A stretch of DNA of 51,650 nucleotides, taken from assembly GCA_000697055.1 (NCBI GenBank), contig JNDT01001747.1, forward strand, positions 1 through 51,650, given 5' to 3'. This stretch comes from Saksenaea vasiformis B4078. Lineage: Eukaryota; Mucoromycota; Mucoromycetes; Mucorales; Saksenaeaceae. A model generated the notes under the pieces. That model had not been told where the DNA came from. It did not search any database and saw only the letters and a list, made by a program, of their open reading frames with translations. Positions 1 through 13,285 of this stretch are shown here, in pieces (within the stretch, counting starts at the first letter, position 1; every line of letters begins with the position of its first letter). The position numbers and the translations under genes are program-made.

Positions 1-2928
1 CGGAAAAAAAGTTCAAGTAAACACAGCAAAGGGGCTTTCCAGTGCAAAGCGCGTTGGAAGAGAACGCAGTCACGTCGTGTCCACACGACATTGCCGCGAG
101 CCCACATCTGTACCATTGTGATCCTTCGAAACTTCATACCACTGCAATTCATCATGATATAAGGACGGAAATAATGATTATAATCTTCTGCAGATCAATT
201 ATCAGATATAATAAGTTTCTCTTGACACGTGCCACGGTGTTTCCGCATCAACCTTTGTGTTTTTGGAAATGACTTCCATACACATGGCAACGAGTTGTAG
301 ACAACGTTTTTCATTTAGACTATCAGAAGAGCCATTTCTCTGCTAGGCTGATAAGATACGTAAAATGAGATGGAAGAAGGCGAGTCTAAAAAGGTGAAAG
401 CCACAGGGTCTATTAATCTTAACACGCTTATGTTAAAGAAATCTGGAAAGTCTGTGAATGAACAAAGAAGCTTACAGAACAATTCCCATTGTCGATTACC
501 AATAGTCAGCTTTCTACTATCACTTCCAGTCCTACTCGCATTTTTCGTAGCTGAGTCTTTTAGCATTGACCATGATGGACATTATCTTTCCACTCGTTTG
601 TCAAGCAGTTGTGACACTATAGAAATCTGAGAAAAGCTTGAATGCTTATTCATGCATCACGAATCATGGTATTGGCGTACATGCAACTTTTTGAGACACA
701 TGCATATCTTCCTCTTGCGTAGTTTCGAATGTCAAAACTAAGCCCTGACCGGACTATACCGTTTATGGAAAGATGAGCTATTGCCGCGTTCTACGTTTTT
801 TCCTTTTTAGTAGATGAATGGTTGGAGGTAGGTGAACGCAGTAAACCATCACCTGAGGAATAGGATCGCCTTTACGGCTGCGTAACGGAACTTCTATGGC
901 TGGAACGTACTATTTTACATTCATTTTCTCAGCAATACAGTATTTCTAACTTTCAATTGTCATTGTTCATCAACTTTTGGGCACATGAAAAAACAGAAGA
1001 TGTTAATATCTGGAAACGTTGTGCTTAGGCGTTCTGAAGCGAATGCATTCTCCGCTTTGTGCTACCACTTTGGTACCGTTTGCATCTCCGATTGCGGACG
1101 ACATTATCGCAGTTACGCCAGACTATTTACCGAAGTAGATGCTGTTACAATTTGGCCTTTTTCGTGTATCGCATATTCCGGGAAATGCGACATTATTCTT
1201 TTGAAAAGTCGAACAACATTTCAAAACGTAATGACACAGCAAACGGAAGTTAAGATCGCTATTCCAAATACACATGTCGCATTTTCCAGAACGGATGTCA
1301 CTTACTTGAAATCAATATATGGATGCCTAGAAAACTTCTTGGCACCGTGGTAAACTGGTGCCGTACTACAATTTGAAATCGCGCAACTTCTGTAGGAAGA
1401 CAGCCTAGGAAATGTTGTTAACAGGGTGATATGTTGGGGTTATAGACTGCATCACTGAAGCTGTTATTTTATGCATTCAATGCGTTCAATGCGCGCAAAA
1501 AGCGGCTTCAGATGGGGCCTCTTCAAACCAAGCTAATTAAAGTACATAAGCCAAGAGATGACTGTGCGTCTCAATACATTTCCCGAGATGAGGCCATATT
1601 CCTTAAGAAGGTAGTAGAGAAGCACGGGAACGCGTTGGTAGCAATGAAGCAATTGGATAGCACATAAACGGCTTAAGCGGCGTAACAAGTGTCCAGGCAG
1701 TATCTTCGAGAATGATAAAAAGAAAGGCCATAGAAGTGTTCTAACTTTAGGACAAGACATGCTATTGTCTACTTTATTACTGCTGATCTCTTTGCTATTG
1801 GGCATCGAGGCGATAGAGCACCTAATGAAGCAGTTCAAGAACATAAAGGCGCCCATAATACTATCTGTAGTCGTAACGAGAAACCAGATGTGAACAGTTG
1901 TTGCCAAAAAAGCCGGGTCCCAGTTTGTGGAAGAAAATGGCTCAGAAAAGACTAATGAGAGTACAATTGAGTTCACCGTGAGACCAATGTCCTATTTGAT
2001 GAACTGCGCTTTTTCTGACGAATATGTGTTCCGTTCTTTCGTGGGACACGCAAGAGCTTCCTCAAAAGGCGTTGCAAGTCGGAACGATCGTCTCATTACT
2101 GGTTTTAGATTATTTTGCCGAAAAACTTGCTAGAAACAGTTCTGGCAGCACGCAGAATTTGCGCTTAGATCTCTTCGTCAGTTGTGCTGCGACCATTTTC
2201 TCCTAAACTCATAGGTGCAATTATACATGAACAGGCCAGACTATCTGAACAGAAGAAGTTCCCAGGGAACCTTAGAGGTATGATTCGCCAGTCAACAGCG
2301 CTTACAGATGCATGCAAGAGGCTTCCACCGAGCGCAGCCAAAAGCCCGCACTTGCATTCAGTCTCAGGACCACAAAAAAAACACCGCAAATAGTTTAGAA
2401 AGCGCCCCCGCCTAGACCACAGTGTAACATAGCCAGCAACATAGGCTTGTTTAAAGTCGCAAGGGCGTGGTGTAACATCGATAGTGGCTTTGATACAAAG
2501 ACGAGCATATCAAACACAGCCTGTGTTGATTAAGAAACTTCGATCGACAGAGCGTTACACCATTTTCATTGTAAGATTCTTCGTGATATCTATCGCAGCA
2601 GAAAAAATAATAGAAACGCTGGTTTATCAAATGCATTTCCCCGCTGATGCATCTAATAGGAAAAAAGAAAATTGCAAAACCAGACAAAAGGATCAAGGAG
2701 GACAAGAAAATTCCAAAGAGATCAAAGTGTCGCTTCCCTCCCGCTAGAGATTATGCATTTCACATGGCTTAGAGACCATACGTTATACTCTATCAAGGCT
2801 GATGGTTGCTAACGTCTGAGTAGAGGAGCATGATACGCTCGCATAAGAAAACTCCTAAGCAAATCCCAAGGATCTTCTTGATTAAGGATCTGATAATAAC
2901 AATCACTCGCCACTACAGGAAGTTCGGT
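1..2928. other. Gene-poor region, no convincing gene
   Basis: I see no coding region with family resemblance here. The longest open frames (985-1353 on +, 122 codons; 1533-1976 on -, 147 codons) have no recognisable domain, no repeated motif and no supporting splice structure. A short + frame from about 1513 contains a mildly basic, helix-like stretch (FLKKVVEKHG) that could be a decayed DNA-binding segment, but the frame breaks soon after. The region may hold the 3' flank of the EPG5-like gene and old mobile debris. Confidence 0.4.
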
Positions 2929-5900
2929 TTATGACAAAGTGAAAACAGTAGAAAATCTCTCAATTGCTTCGTTTAAGCGCCATATCGTCCATTCGTCATC
3001 CTTCAAAATATTAAGCCCTTGGCGGAAGAAGTCATTAAACCTTGCATATTTTTCATCCGATCTTAATGACTCTATGCGTTCGATCGAGTTCTTGAGCGGC
3101 GTAGACGCTGATGTGCTGCCATTGAAACCGGCGATTTCCTCCTTTTCTAACCTAGATCCAAGAAAGCTGTCCAGCAATAGCGAAAAAATGCGCCATTCTG
3201 GACACATTTTCTGACCCTGTGTATGATCGCTGCCGAGGGTTTTCCCAGAAGCCCAGCGCGCCGTTGTACGGGACAGCGAGACAATACCAGCGATAAGACG
3301 AGATTGATTTAAATCGCTACTCTTGTTTTTCATGAATATCTCCGCGAATGGTTGAAGAATGTACACCATCTTGTGCATCTCGTGCGCATCATCTGTGTGA
3401 ATCTTGATAATCGATACGATTGCTGCGATCTCTTCAGCAAAGCTTGCCTTCTTCTCCGCATTTCCTCCACACGAACTTAATCTTGTTTCACAATATAGCC
3501 GGATAGTGAGGAACAATGAGTTGTCCATGGAGCATTGTAAAAAGCCAGCTATGTCCACATCGGATTGAATTATCAGTTCCGTGAACTGTTCCCACATGGT
3601 TGAGCAGTCTTGCGTGTTATTCATATAATGATCCAAACACCATTCCATCAATACCGCCTGACGTTTGCTTACGGACGTTCCCGCTAAACATGCAGCAAAG
3701 CTGGCTTTGATAAGCGTTTGTTTGCTTCCGCTTATACCAGCAGTAAATGCATCCCAGCCTGCTGTGCGTGTGCCATCCTCTTTGAATACTTGTATGACAT
3801 TTACCAGTAGTACAACGAGTTCATTAAATTCATCAGGCTCTTCTCTATAGTTCCTGTTTAATCGGTCACAGATAGTCGTGATCCATTCTCGTTCGACACT
3901 GCCTTCCAAATCATGAGAGGATATCCACTGGACGATAAAGTCACTGAATACGCGGCATTTAGAAATGGACACGCTATCTTGGTCAAACCCTGTCAGTTCA
4001 CGAATCCACTGGACGCATGTAGACCATAGCTTCTCCGTGTTCCAATCCTTTTTCTTCAGACCGGCTATTACCGGCCTAAGCATATCAGCCGAAAGCGAGT
4101 CGGCGTTGCCCACTATCTTCCAAACCGCGTGAAGGGCTTTTGTCTGCTCCTTTGCCGATGGCCAAATATCAACAGCGTTTTCTAAAAACACAAACGCTAG
4201 TCGGACGCTACTCAAGGTAGCAGTAGGCAATCGGGAGTGATGCCTGACCCAACATCGGAGGATATCATATAGGAACGAAAGGTATGCCGCGCGCTCTTTA
4301 TCATTTAAGGATGGCAAATGTTGCAGGCTGCACTGGAAGTGCTGTTCGGACAGATCGAGGTATTGCCAGTCGATCTTGCTCAAGGCGGCGTCAAACGGTT
4401 CCAACCACGTCTCATCATGATTCGATAAGAGTGAATTATGGTAATAGGAGAACAAATTGCTTAGGAGCTGAGACTTCTCGTCGTCTTCACCGTAGGCCAA
4501 TGCTCGTTTGATCAAATGTACATAGCCAGATGCAAGTAGCGATTGATTTTTTGTTGCTTGCGTTGATAAGTACCACCATCCATCAAAGTATAATGTCATA
4601 AGGTTCCAGAAACACGGTTTGCTACCAGTCAAAGGTCTGATCACACGGTCATCGCAAAGAAGATTAAGACCTAGGCGACATAGAGCAGGCGCGGAGTCAC
4701 CAAAAGCTTCAAAGAGGTTCCTTTTGAGACCGTGAAGCGCAAACGTCTCGCCCAGAAGCGTAATTGCGGAAACTACACTGTCTGTTCTCTGCAGTTGGCT
4801 CATTCTAAAACCTGCCTCCTTAGGGTTTGATTCAAGCATATCCAATATATTTATCGAGCGACCACCGAGGGAATCGGTTAATGAATCCACCAACAAACCA
4901 TCCAATACCGTCCGCGTTGGTGATTCCAGAAGAAAAGATATGAACTTTTTCAGAACTATGATGTGCTCCTTTTGTTGTCCAGCTTTACTCATCATTGCCA
5001 GCATAAGTGATAATATTAGAGCAAAGTGCTGTACACGCACAGACTTGAGTTGTTCGTTGTTTGCATCATTGCTTGGTGATCCAATGTATTTGAATGCCTG
5101 TGAATAGACTGCGTCTCGACTTTTCTCGTTTGCATATGCCGTTTTGCTCCACAGGACCATATCAAATGCCTGAAGAAGGTATATCTGCGCAGAAGCAGAG
5201 AATGAGGATACGCGTCGATAGAGCGATACGAATCTCCTAGGATCAATGTTCGGTTGAAACGCCGGATACAGCAAGGAAACGCGCTCTTCTTTTCCGTCCA
5301 TTAGATTTAACAGTTGATCAATATACTGCGAATCGAATTGCATCATCCTGGCGACACGGTCGGCAATTTGTCGAATGAAAATGCGTGAAGGCGGGAATAA
5401 CCGAGCATCTACCTCAAGCTGATCTAGTGCGTATGTTAGGCAGGACCATGCTAAATGGATCCACTCTTTCTTCCGTCTTTGCAGGCTTGCTTGCTTTACT
5501 ACTGCATCTAGAGTACGTAACGCTAGCATGCTCTGAACGCATATCCTGACATCTACAGAATTAGGTGCAAGCTCTTCCGCTTCCTTTCGATTCTTCTCCA
5601 GGTTTTCCCGAATCTCTTCATTTAGCTTTACTTGCTCAATATTCAGTTTGATCTCTGCCGGCTTTTTGCAAATGCCTTGTGGCACTTTGCGGCAAGGAAC
5701 TTTAAGGATTTGTTGAGAAGGCTCATTGACATATAACTGTGTGAGTTCCTCCATGTATATCTTATCCAGCTCTAGTCGCTTATCCAGGTTTTCGCGAAAC
5801 CATTGTGAATGTTGTTTAAATGTATCAACGACTGGCGCTAATAATTTTTTTCCAGTCGAGTTCACTAATTCCTCAGGTGAAGGTAGTTGATTTTGACGTC

Positions 5901-8900
5901 GGATGTGACATGGTGGTGGTTCAGCTCTCTGCATGACACTCATCTTAGCGACTGCTCGGTATGTTGATATATTGGTTGTGGGAAAAGGGGTAGCAGTCTG
6001 CAACTAGGCTAGGTGCACGTCAAATCTAATTGCCTTTAAAAGTTTGAGTGAATTGCGCCCTGGCATGCTTCTTTGCATCAATTTGAAGCACGGTCCTGTG
6101 TCTGAGTAAGAGTTTTATGCTGTTCAATTGTATAGCAATAGGTTTCTGAATACATGCTCAGTATGATGCAAAAGTGGGCGATACATTGAATCATGAGATT
6201 TTTTTCATTACTATCAACCTCCAGAAGCCAGTAGTTGGATCATCGCGACACAAGAAGGCCATCATGCTGAGACCAAGGCCAAGGCCGATCATGAGCATCA
6301 CAAAATAGTGTTGGCCGCTTTATTGTTGGCCACTTTCAAGGGAGCATGCTTTTTTTTAATAGTGAGCTGATAGGGCCCATTAAGGTAAATAAATCGTGAA
6401 TGCACATTTGTCATTCTATTATTGTTTCCGTTTATACAAACCTACACCCCATAATGTCTCATTTGAAGAATTACGATCGCAGTCTTCATCATCCTGAAAC
6501 TTTTTGGAACCATGCCACGAGACGCTATTGAACGTGTCTTGTAAGTGCTGCCTGTTAACTAGATCGAACCACGTTGCACTTGTGTCATTCCATGGCTGAT
6601 GTGTTTCCCACTGTTCGAATGTGCTTGGTATACGACATAGCTCCAGTTGCTTGGGGCAATAGTGATCAGGTAGCTCGGATATATTGGACGTGTCCAAGAG
6701 ATTAGGGTTGCCAATCCACATCCACATTGCATAATAGATCTGCCGTAGTTTTTCATGGTCAACCGCACCGTCACTTGCAACCGGTTTTTCTTCATTTTCC
6801 CCGGCGAATTGGCATTGTCCATGATAAGTTTGTAGCTGGGCGATATGGTCACGGAGTTTGTTCAACAGCTCTTGTTTCTTGACAAAGTACAAATGACCAT
6901 AGAATATCGTACGTCCCTCCACGGTGAAGCAAGAAAAATACAGACAGAAGAACATCTGCAAGAACAACGGTAGCAGGGGATGATCTGCCGGCAAAGCAGT
7001 TGCATGTTGAGCCCAACGATACAAAACATAGAATTCTGGTGGCTTCTTTTGCTGAGGATCGTATATCTTGAAATGTGACGATATGTCAATCTCAGACTCC
7101 GGATCGTGTTCAGCCACGTATTTTGCTAGGCTCTTTCGGTATTCCTCTTCTTCTTTCGTTTCTAACATCAAGACTTCATACGCAAACCACAAGCAAGAGT
7201 GTTCGATGCCGGGAGAGCGAAACAGGTTGGTTGTCGTCAATGATAGCACGGACCACTCCCCTGCCAGTAAACTAGTATACGCTGCATCTGGCAGGATATT
7301 CTTAATAAATCGCAAAGGGTTTCGTTGCTGATCAAGCCTGAGAGCCGATAATGTTGGTGAATTGAGGATTTGCTGATATTTTTTTTTCTCAAGCTTTCTT
7401 TGTTCTTCGGCTAACATTCGTCGCGCGAGCGAATAGCGACCGAGAGTAAAAGCAATTTTACATACGCAATCCACGAACATCACGTACTGTACGTGCCACA
7501 TCCAATCGTTCTTGTGAAATATGGTCTTAAGCCAGGAATGAAGTATAAGATCCAGATAAGAAAAGCCATGGCCTGCGTTATCCATCAAGTTACTGACAGA
7601 GTCGATAAATCGACCTTGCCATGCATGTGATCCGATAATCATACTAATTCCTGTCGCCTGCCCCTGGTCCCAATATGTGTTCGCTTCCGATTTTGAAATC
7701 GCGTTTGTTAGAACAGGATCGGCTTTAAAATTAACCATCTGCCGCAAAAACTCTTGGAGCGTCGGATCATTAAAGAAATCGTCGCCGTGCATGTACACAA
7801 AAGCAGGGATGATTTCCCCCAATATTTGTACCACAGCTTCGGGTTTTCCACGCTTTAGGATAAGAAGCAACTTCATCCACCCGTTGCTTGATTCGAATCG
7901 CAAGAAATGTCTACTTGTCGCGGATAACAAGAAAGAGATATAAACAACCAGAGATGCATGGTATGCTGCTGTATCGGAGTGATTATGTAAGGTATCTCGC
8001 AACATAGATATCGTCGTTGATTCATCGATCCCTGCAGCCCGCGCGGATATCGGACAGTCATACAACTGCAATTGTAGCACAACGGTCCACACCCAATCCA
8101 AAAATTCATTAGCCACAGTGGTTGTAGGAAGGTCGGTATCTGCCATTGGGAAATAGTTGGATACGGTAGAAGCTACTGCACGAATAAGATCGGCATTTTT
8201 TTCGCTGTCAGGAAGCGGTGCATATTTACGACATGCATCTAACAATAAAAATGCCAACTCTTCGTGGATGTCATACGAAAGAAAGGGTTTCCTTCGTTTG
8301 TACCACGGTTGAGATTTAGACAGCTGATCATCTCTGTCTGGGCGATATCCAAACTTGAGTTGCGCGATAATATACCGTACAAAATTGGTTGCAACGCTTG
8401 CTGATGGTCCCAAGCAGAGCATTTGGCGGAGGCGGGAAAGATCGTCCTTGGTGATGATCCATTCGGACATTGGTAGGGAGCGAAAGAGGTACAAAGCCAT
8501 ACCCTCCATGACTGCAAAATGCTCGTGAGTCCACCGTAAAAGCAAGGAAATTACAAATGAATGTTTTCTGCACATTGGTTCAAAATGGTCTCGGACGTCT
8601 TTGTAATAGACCTCTCGTAATCCATTATCCACAAATGCGACAGTGAACAAAGTATGCGCAATGATGGCGATGAGACAGCGTTCATTTTCATTGTGAGAGC
8701 CATCCTCGAAAGCTGCGGATATACTGATTGCAATATTGGACAGACAACCTAGTATAAATGTACCCTGTAACTGGTTGACACTCAAGAATTCGAGATAATC
8801 GGTGATCTCCGGCAAATTGTCCAACAACTCAGGCATCGACTGGGGCTTTTGGAGTTGATCAAGACGCAATAAATGGCCTGTGATCTGCCATAATGTTGAA

Positions 8901-10294
8901 ATAGAAGCCGCATGATATGGAAGTGCTGGGAGAAAATTCCATACATTTGTCTCCTCAGCATCCAGATAACAGAAAACGACCCGCCGAATAGTATCATCCA
9001 CATATTCCTGACAGAAGCTCACCCGTTGATTCTCTACTATTTTGTCGGTCGATATCTGCACTGCATGACATGCTGTTTGAGCTAAGCGCTTCGTCAAGCT
9101 CATGTCACACTTTTTAGCGAACGTCCGTATCCCTAATTCTGTAACGTCTAAGATCTTCTTTGTAAAATTAAATAGCCTCTGCAGTTCATCTGACGTGTCC
9201 TCCAGTTTCTCGAATACCGTATCCACGATCGTACGGTAAATGTGCACTATCGCCAATTGGTCCAAAATAGCGAGATAGTCGTCTTCCATCCATGCTGGTA
9301 TCTCTTGCGTTTCGATAGTATCCACATATAGCTCGTGGTTCAATATTAGCTCAAGTATTATTATATATTCCTCCATAAATTTGCTTTCCGATTGGTGATC
9401 TGTAAAGGTATATTGCAATAAAGACACAGCCCAGGATATCGTGTGCGTCTGAAGAAGATGCAGAAGCAAAAATCTACGCTCTCTCAGATCACTTAGTCGT
9501 AGGTAAACCGCGGCAACATGTATAATCCATGCTTGTACACTTTTGAGATACACCTGCATGTGTTCAGCATTGTCGTCATCCATGACAATGGACCTTTCTG
9601 CAGCGAATAACGTGTCGAGCATTCTCATTAACGTTTTCATATCATGCTGTTTATCGATTGGGTTGGGGTCATTCAAACGCGAGCGACAGCGCAGCTCCCA
9701 GAGTGAATCGTCCAGGTAAGTTTGTACCTCTAACCGTGCCATTTTCGACTCATAGAGACGACGATATAAATTAGGATTCACATCCACCCGAAGTTTGTCA
9801 AGAGTGTTTTTCAGTCTGGTATATTCTGTATTTTGGTAGTTCGCCGTTTGGTAATGATGCTCGTGAGTTATTTCGACGCCATCCCCGCAAAGAGCTTCTT
9901 CTGTACGAGTTACTGTGTCAATCTTCCACAGACGATGGGCGCTATGTTGTCCTGAATCTTGCAATTTCTGGACTAAAGCCTTAATTTCCTGCGTTTGTTC
10001 GAAATGACGTCTGTATTTCTGCAGCAGGATCTCGAGATCTTTGTCGTAGCTGTCAGGCAGAATATGCTCACGGTAAAAGTTGCGTATGGTGCATTTTAGA
10101 TCAACATGGGCTGAGTGAATTCTGCAAATGTTGGTATTGCTGACAATGGACGAATGCAAATTACCTTCCTTCAGTGGTTTATCTTTTAAGTTAAACGTCA
10201 GAAATAAATGAAGGCAGAGCAATCTATTTACCTTGCATGAGGGGGATGTCGGGCTAGAGCTCAGCGGTAGCGTGCTGCACAAAGCATCTCTCAA
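2929..10294 (-). CDS. EPG5: EPG5-like autophagosome tethering protein (N-terminus uncertain)
   Basis: In animals EPG5 is a RAB7 effector that tethers autophagosomes to late endosomes/lysosomes. Two large open blocks on the minus strand, 10294-6446 and 5997-2929, read together as one protein of about 2300 residues; human EPG5 is about 2580. The upstream block ends with the family's conserved core, visible as ADHPLLPLF followed by a hydrophobic segment and an aligned W-rich stretch. The downstream block starts with the PPPxxI region and the following helix (LDKRLELDKIYMEELTQLYV) and keeps the family's C-terminal end (ESLRSDEKYARFNDF). A GT-AG junction from 6445 to 5998 (448 nt, phase 0) joins them in frame. 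No ATG opens the upstream block: its first in-frame codons are TTG, so at least one 5' exon is missing (candidate at 10604-10718). A further in-frame intron is likely at about 10231-10169. The alternative, two separate genes, is less likely because the halves are consecutive parts of one family protein. Confidence 0.82.
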
Positions 10295-10603
10295 AAAGTC
10301 CGCAAATGCACGTTAAAATTTCGTGTTAGCTAACAGGATCTGTACATTAGTCTCAAGTGAACTTGACTCCAAAGTATGTTATGCTTAATAATCTCGAAGC
10401 TTAGTTTTCTGCCTGATTAGAGTGGCCTATGCGAACTGGCCTACTAACTTCACTAAAAACGTTTTGTGGCGAGGGAAGGTTTCCATCTCTACAAATTGTC
10501 AGCATATAAAAGGAGACGCAAATTGCTTTTGTTCTTTATCCCTGTCTTTCTAAAATAAACATTCTGTAAGCCTCATATCTATCACTCATATGACGTTACT
10601 TAC

Positions 10604-10718
10604 TTTTTCTAGGTAGCTTATTCTGCTTGGCAGCTGTACTTTTGTTATTACCGTCATTTAACAGCCTATCCACACGTTTATAGGGCATAAGCTCCCCACC
10701 ACGCAGTGTCTGAAACAT
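10604..10718 (-). CDS. Candidate 5' exon of the EPG5-like gene
   Basis: An ATG at 10718 opens 38 codons (MFQTLRGGELMPYKRV, then a basic Lys/Asn-rich tail) that end exactly at a good GTAAGT donor at 10603. It lies upstream of the EPG5-like gene on the same strand, where a start codon is missing. The connection to the next exon is not resolved: several acceptors between about 10555 and 10510 are possible, and some lead to an early stop. It could instead be an unrelated small transcript. The rest of 10295-11221 shows nothing else I can support. Confidence 0.35.
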
Positions 10719-11221
10719 AGTTGAAATAAGTATTTGTCTAGGAATTAACATCGTGATCGATATATGTCACGAATTCAGGTTGAATTAGAAAAAGTTTTGT
10801 TCGGATGGAAACCAGTATCGAATGCTCAACGTCCTTTGGAGAAAATGGTGGAGTCGTCTGAGAAGTTAACATACCCTAAGACATGTACTATCGGCGTTTT
10901 GCATATCGAAAAATGCACCAAGCGCATGATTTGATGGCGTATAACTTCCCCAAGAGCGCTTATATACTGCTGTTGCAGATTCACTACCATCAACTCTTCC
11001 AGATCAGCCCATGAAGGAGTATGTTTTCATATATATTGCTTGGACTAAGCATCAGTGCATATAGGTAAAGAGACGATTGACAGTTATCTCCGAAGGCAAA
11101 ATATGTAAATTTGCTATTAGACCCGTCCGAATCATAACTTGACAGGTCATATCTATCAAGCAACCTAAATTTGCTGTCTGCAGAACTTTTTTGTAAGGAA
11201 GATAAACAAATGTGCCAGATA

Positions 11222-12109
11222 CTATATGCGATTTCTTATTCGTGTAACGGCTGACCGAAGGTCCAACATAGAAAATCCATCACCTCCTAGTTTTTGCAGT
11301 TGATGATTTTTCAATCTATTCAACCAGTTTGCACCATAGAGCTCTTCACCCGCCAATATAATATCTCTGCAACACACGGCTTCCCTAGAGTAATCATTGC
11401 CATCGAGATTTCCGTATATCGTCGCGGCTAGTGCAGCCAGCAGTTGATCATATTCTCCATCGGGTGTCAAATAGTTATGCAGTATTCTCCAATCATCTTG
11501 CATACGTGGGCATTCACCGTCTCGACCGGAGGAGGATAATGGAGGTATCAGTCGCCGATGCTCGGCCGGAAATAACAGTGATTCCGGCGACCCTTCTATC
11601 ATACTTCGTACCCCTAGGTCGAGCACACCGGTAGGTGGACGATTGGAATGCAAAGCTGATTGTTCGTAAGCGTGTTCAATGTATGATAAAGGTTCTGAAT
11701 AATTGTCAGGAATTCTACTTTCCTCACTACAGCTATCGCTGGTGGTATCAAAACTTGTTGAGTATTCATCGTAGGGTTCGCTATATGTTTCGTCATCGAA
11801 GAGTAGTATGTCTGTCATTCTGCTCTGGCGATAAAGATAATTCATTTCAGACGTAACGTATTCTAAATGACTAACACTCTCTTGTGTAGGATCCCCATCT
11901 GTATCTGAGTCGTCGCTTGTGAACAGTCGGTGCCGCTGCAAAGAGTCATTGTACTCGGGACGATTAAACTGATCATCCTCCAAAGACCTCCAAGGCCTCA
12001 TTTGGGGGAGACGTTGTCTGCGGACATCATTACTATGTTCTAGATTCTCTGTGACGTTGGAGGACGAGTTGAATACTGAGTTCCTTGAGGGTGGGAAAAC
12101 AAAAGGCAT
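11222..12109 (-). CDS. Unknown acidic, Ser-rich protein (295 aa)
   Basis: One uninterrupted frame of 295 codons runs from the first in-frame ATG (12109) to TAG at 11222; an upstream TTG extension of seven codons is unlikely to be used. The first two thirds are rich in Ser, Asp, Glu and Tyr and look disordered (SDDSDTDGD, DDETYSEPYDEYS). The last 90 residues look folded and partly helical, with LLAALAATIYGN, a WLNRLKNHQLQKLGG stretch and a basic end RSAVTRIRNRI. I do not recognise the family and assign no function. It is on the same strand as the EPG5-like gene, with about 0.5 kb between it and the candidate first exon of that gene. It may be a lineage-specific protein. Confidence 0.55.
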   Translation of the reverse strand: MPFVFPPSRNSVFNSSSNVTENLEHSNDVRRQRLPQMRPWRSLEDDQFNRPEYNDSLQRHRLFTSDDSDTDGDPTQESVSHLEYVTSEMNYLYRQSRMTDILLFDDETYSEPYDEYSTSFDTTSDSCSEESRIPDNYSEPLSYIEHAYEQSALHSNRPPTGVLDLGVRSMIEGSPESLLFPAEHRRLIPPLSSSGRDGECPRMQDDWRILHNYLTPDGEYDQLLAALAATIYGNLDGNDYSREAVCCRDIILAGEELYGANWLNRLKNHQLQKLGGDGFSMLDLRSAVTRIRNRI

Positions 12110-12392
12110 AGGACAAACCGTGTAACCCAATTAGAGTAATGCATTTTGAATGCTATTTTGCGCTACTTCGGGTATCGTTTATGTCAACTGACGACAAAGT
12201 TTACCAAAACAGATCTTGTTGGGACCATATCGCTCCTGATCCGATGTCCAAAGTTATTTCCTGTGCCCGGGTAACCTAATCAGCACATCCAAGCATTATT
12301 TCTTTCATTACTTTGAGCTTGTGGTTTTCGCTTGCCAGGAAAACCAGACAAGGTGGAATTGCATCAGGCCGCGATAATTTCGGTCAGACGCA

Positions 12393-12660
12393 TGGGAGTC
12401 AATGGCCTCAACGTTTCGTATGAACATGATACCTTAGGCCGCTTGCGACATCTGTTCTTACGTCGCAAGTGATGATTGAGAAGGCTTGTTGTTTCTCGCA
12501 AGTTGTACTGGTTGATGCGACGTACAATGTAAGCAATACAAAGATGCCCTTGATTACGGCTCTAGGTGTCAGCAACGCTTGCGAGTTTATATTAGGGGCG
12601 CTTCCCATTGCATTTGCGTGGATTGATAATGAGAAAAAGACACGCATATCTGGGCAATTA
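12393..12660 (+). pseudogene. MULE-type transposase relic
   Basis: The frame from 12469 encodes VVLVDATYNVSNTKMPLI followed by ALGVSN and PIAFAWIDNE. This is the hallmark MULE/FAR1 transposase block: a catalytic Asp in a (L/V)DATY context, then KMPL and a GV-x-x strand. Just upstream, in another frame, 12393-12467 reads like the preceding helix (TLGRLRHLFLRRK) and ends in TGA at 12468. Nothing recognisable continues past about 12660. It is a short decayed Mutator-like fragment with a frameshift or stop and no terminal repeats I can define. An expressed domesticated gene is unlikely at this length. Confidence 0.7.
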
Positions 12661-13129
12661 CAAACACGGAATATGCAAGTCTTCTTCCTTTACGTCATTT
12701 AGTATCCATCCCTACCTTTGCATTCTTGCGATAGACTTTGTCTTATTGACAGTACCATTTTATTCCGTATACTTCTTTATTGACTGCACTTCTTTTGTAT
12801 TTCTATTATCTTCGTTTGTCTCTTCTAATTCCCTTTTTTTGTTTTCTTACCGTCTGCTGTCTATGTCTATAAGGAGTCAAAGCACGAAGACAGACAGGCT
12901 TTTCCCTAACCTTTCCGTAAATCATTCTTTGACTTTTTGCCAAGTAGCTTATTGGAAAAAGAAACACCAGTAAGAAAACAAATAGAGATATCGAAATAGA
13001 ATAAAAAGAGCTACATTGTGATATAAAGAACTTTCTTTGGATGTTGTCTGGAAATTTACAAATGCGCTGAAAAATGAGCAAAATGCACGCCAGTTTCGCC
13101 TCCATTTTAACAAAAAATAATTTTGGGTA

Positions 13130-13285
13130 AAAAAATACTATTCTACTTGCATCAACTTGGTCCCCAGATGGACGCAAAATTTATTCGAGCAGCATAAAAA
13201 TTCACTCACGGTAAGCAAATGGAAGATAATTTGGTGCCAATTCATTTATCCCCGAGGGGTATTCCCATCATCAGATGGGAACCGG
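13130..13285 (-). repeat. Dispersed intron-bearing repeat, copy i (left part)
   Basis: In reverse orientation this matches the leader, left arm and start of the core of the copies at 34020 and 36430: leader similarity, then GCGTCCATC, then an ACCAAGTTGATG-like segment. The donor position reads GCAAGT instead of GTAAGT. The right arm is not recognisable, so the copy is truncated or decayed. Confidence 0.55.

Noticed and set aside
985..1353. 122-codon ATG frame on +
   Set aside because: No domain, no splice context, atypical composition; likely chance.
1533..1976. 147-codon frame on -
   Set aside because: Hydrophobic frame with no recognisable family; opposite strand shows fragments that look like decayed coding sequence instead.
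5998..6003. TTG as start codon of a separate C-terminal EPG5 gene
   Set aside because: TTGCAG reads as a splice acceptor, and the protein continues the upstream EPG5 block.
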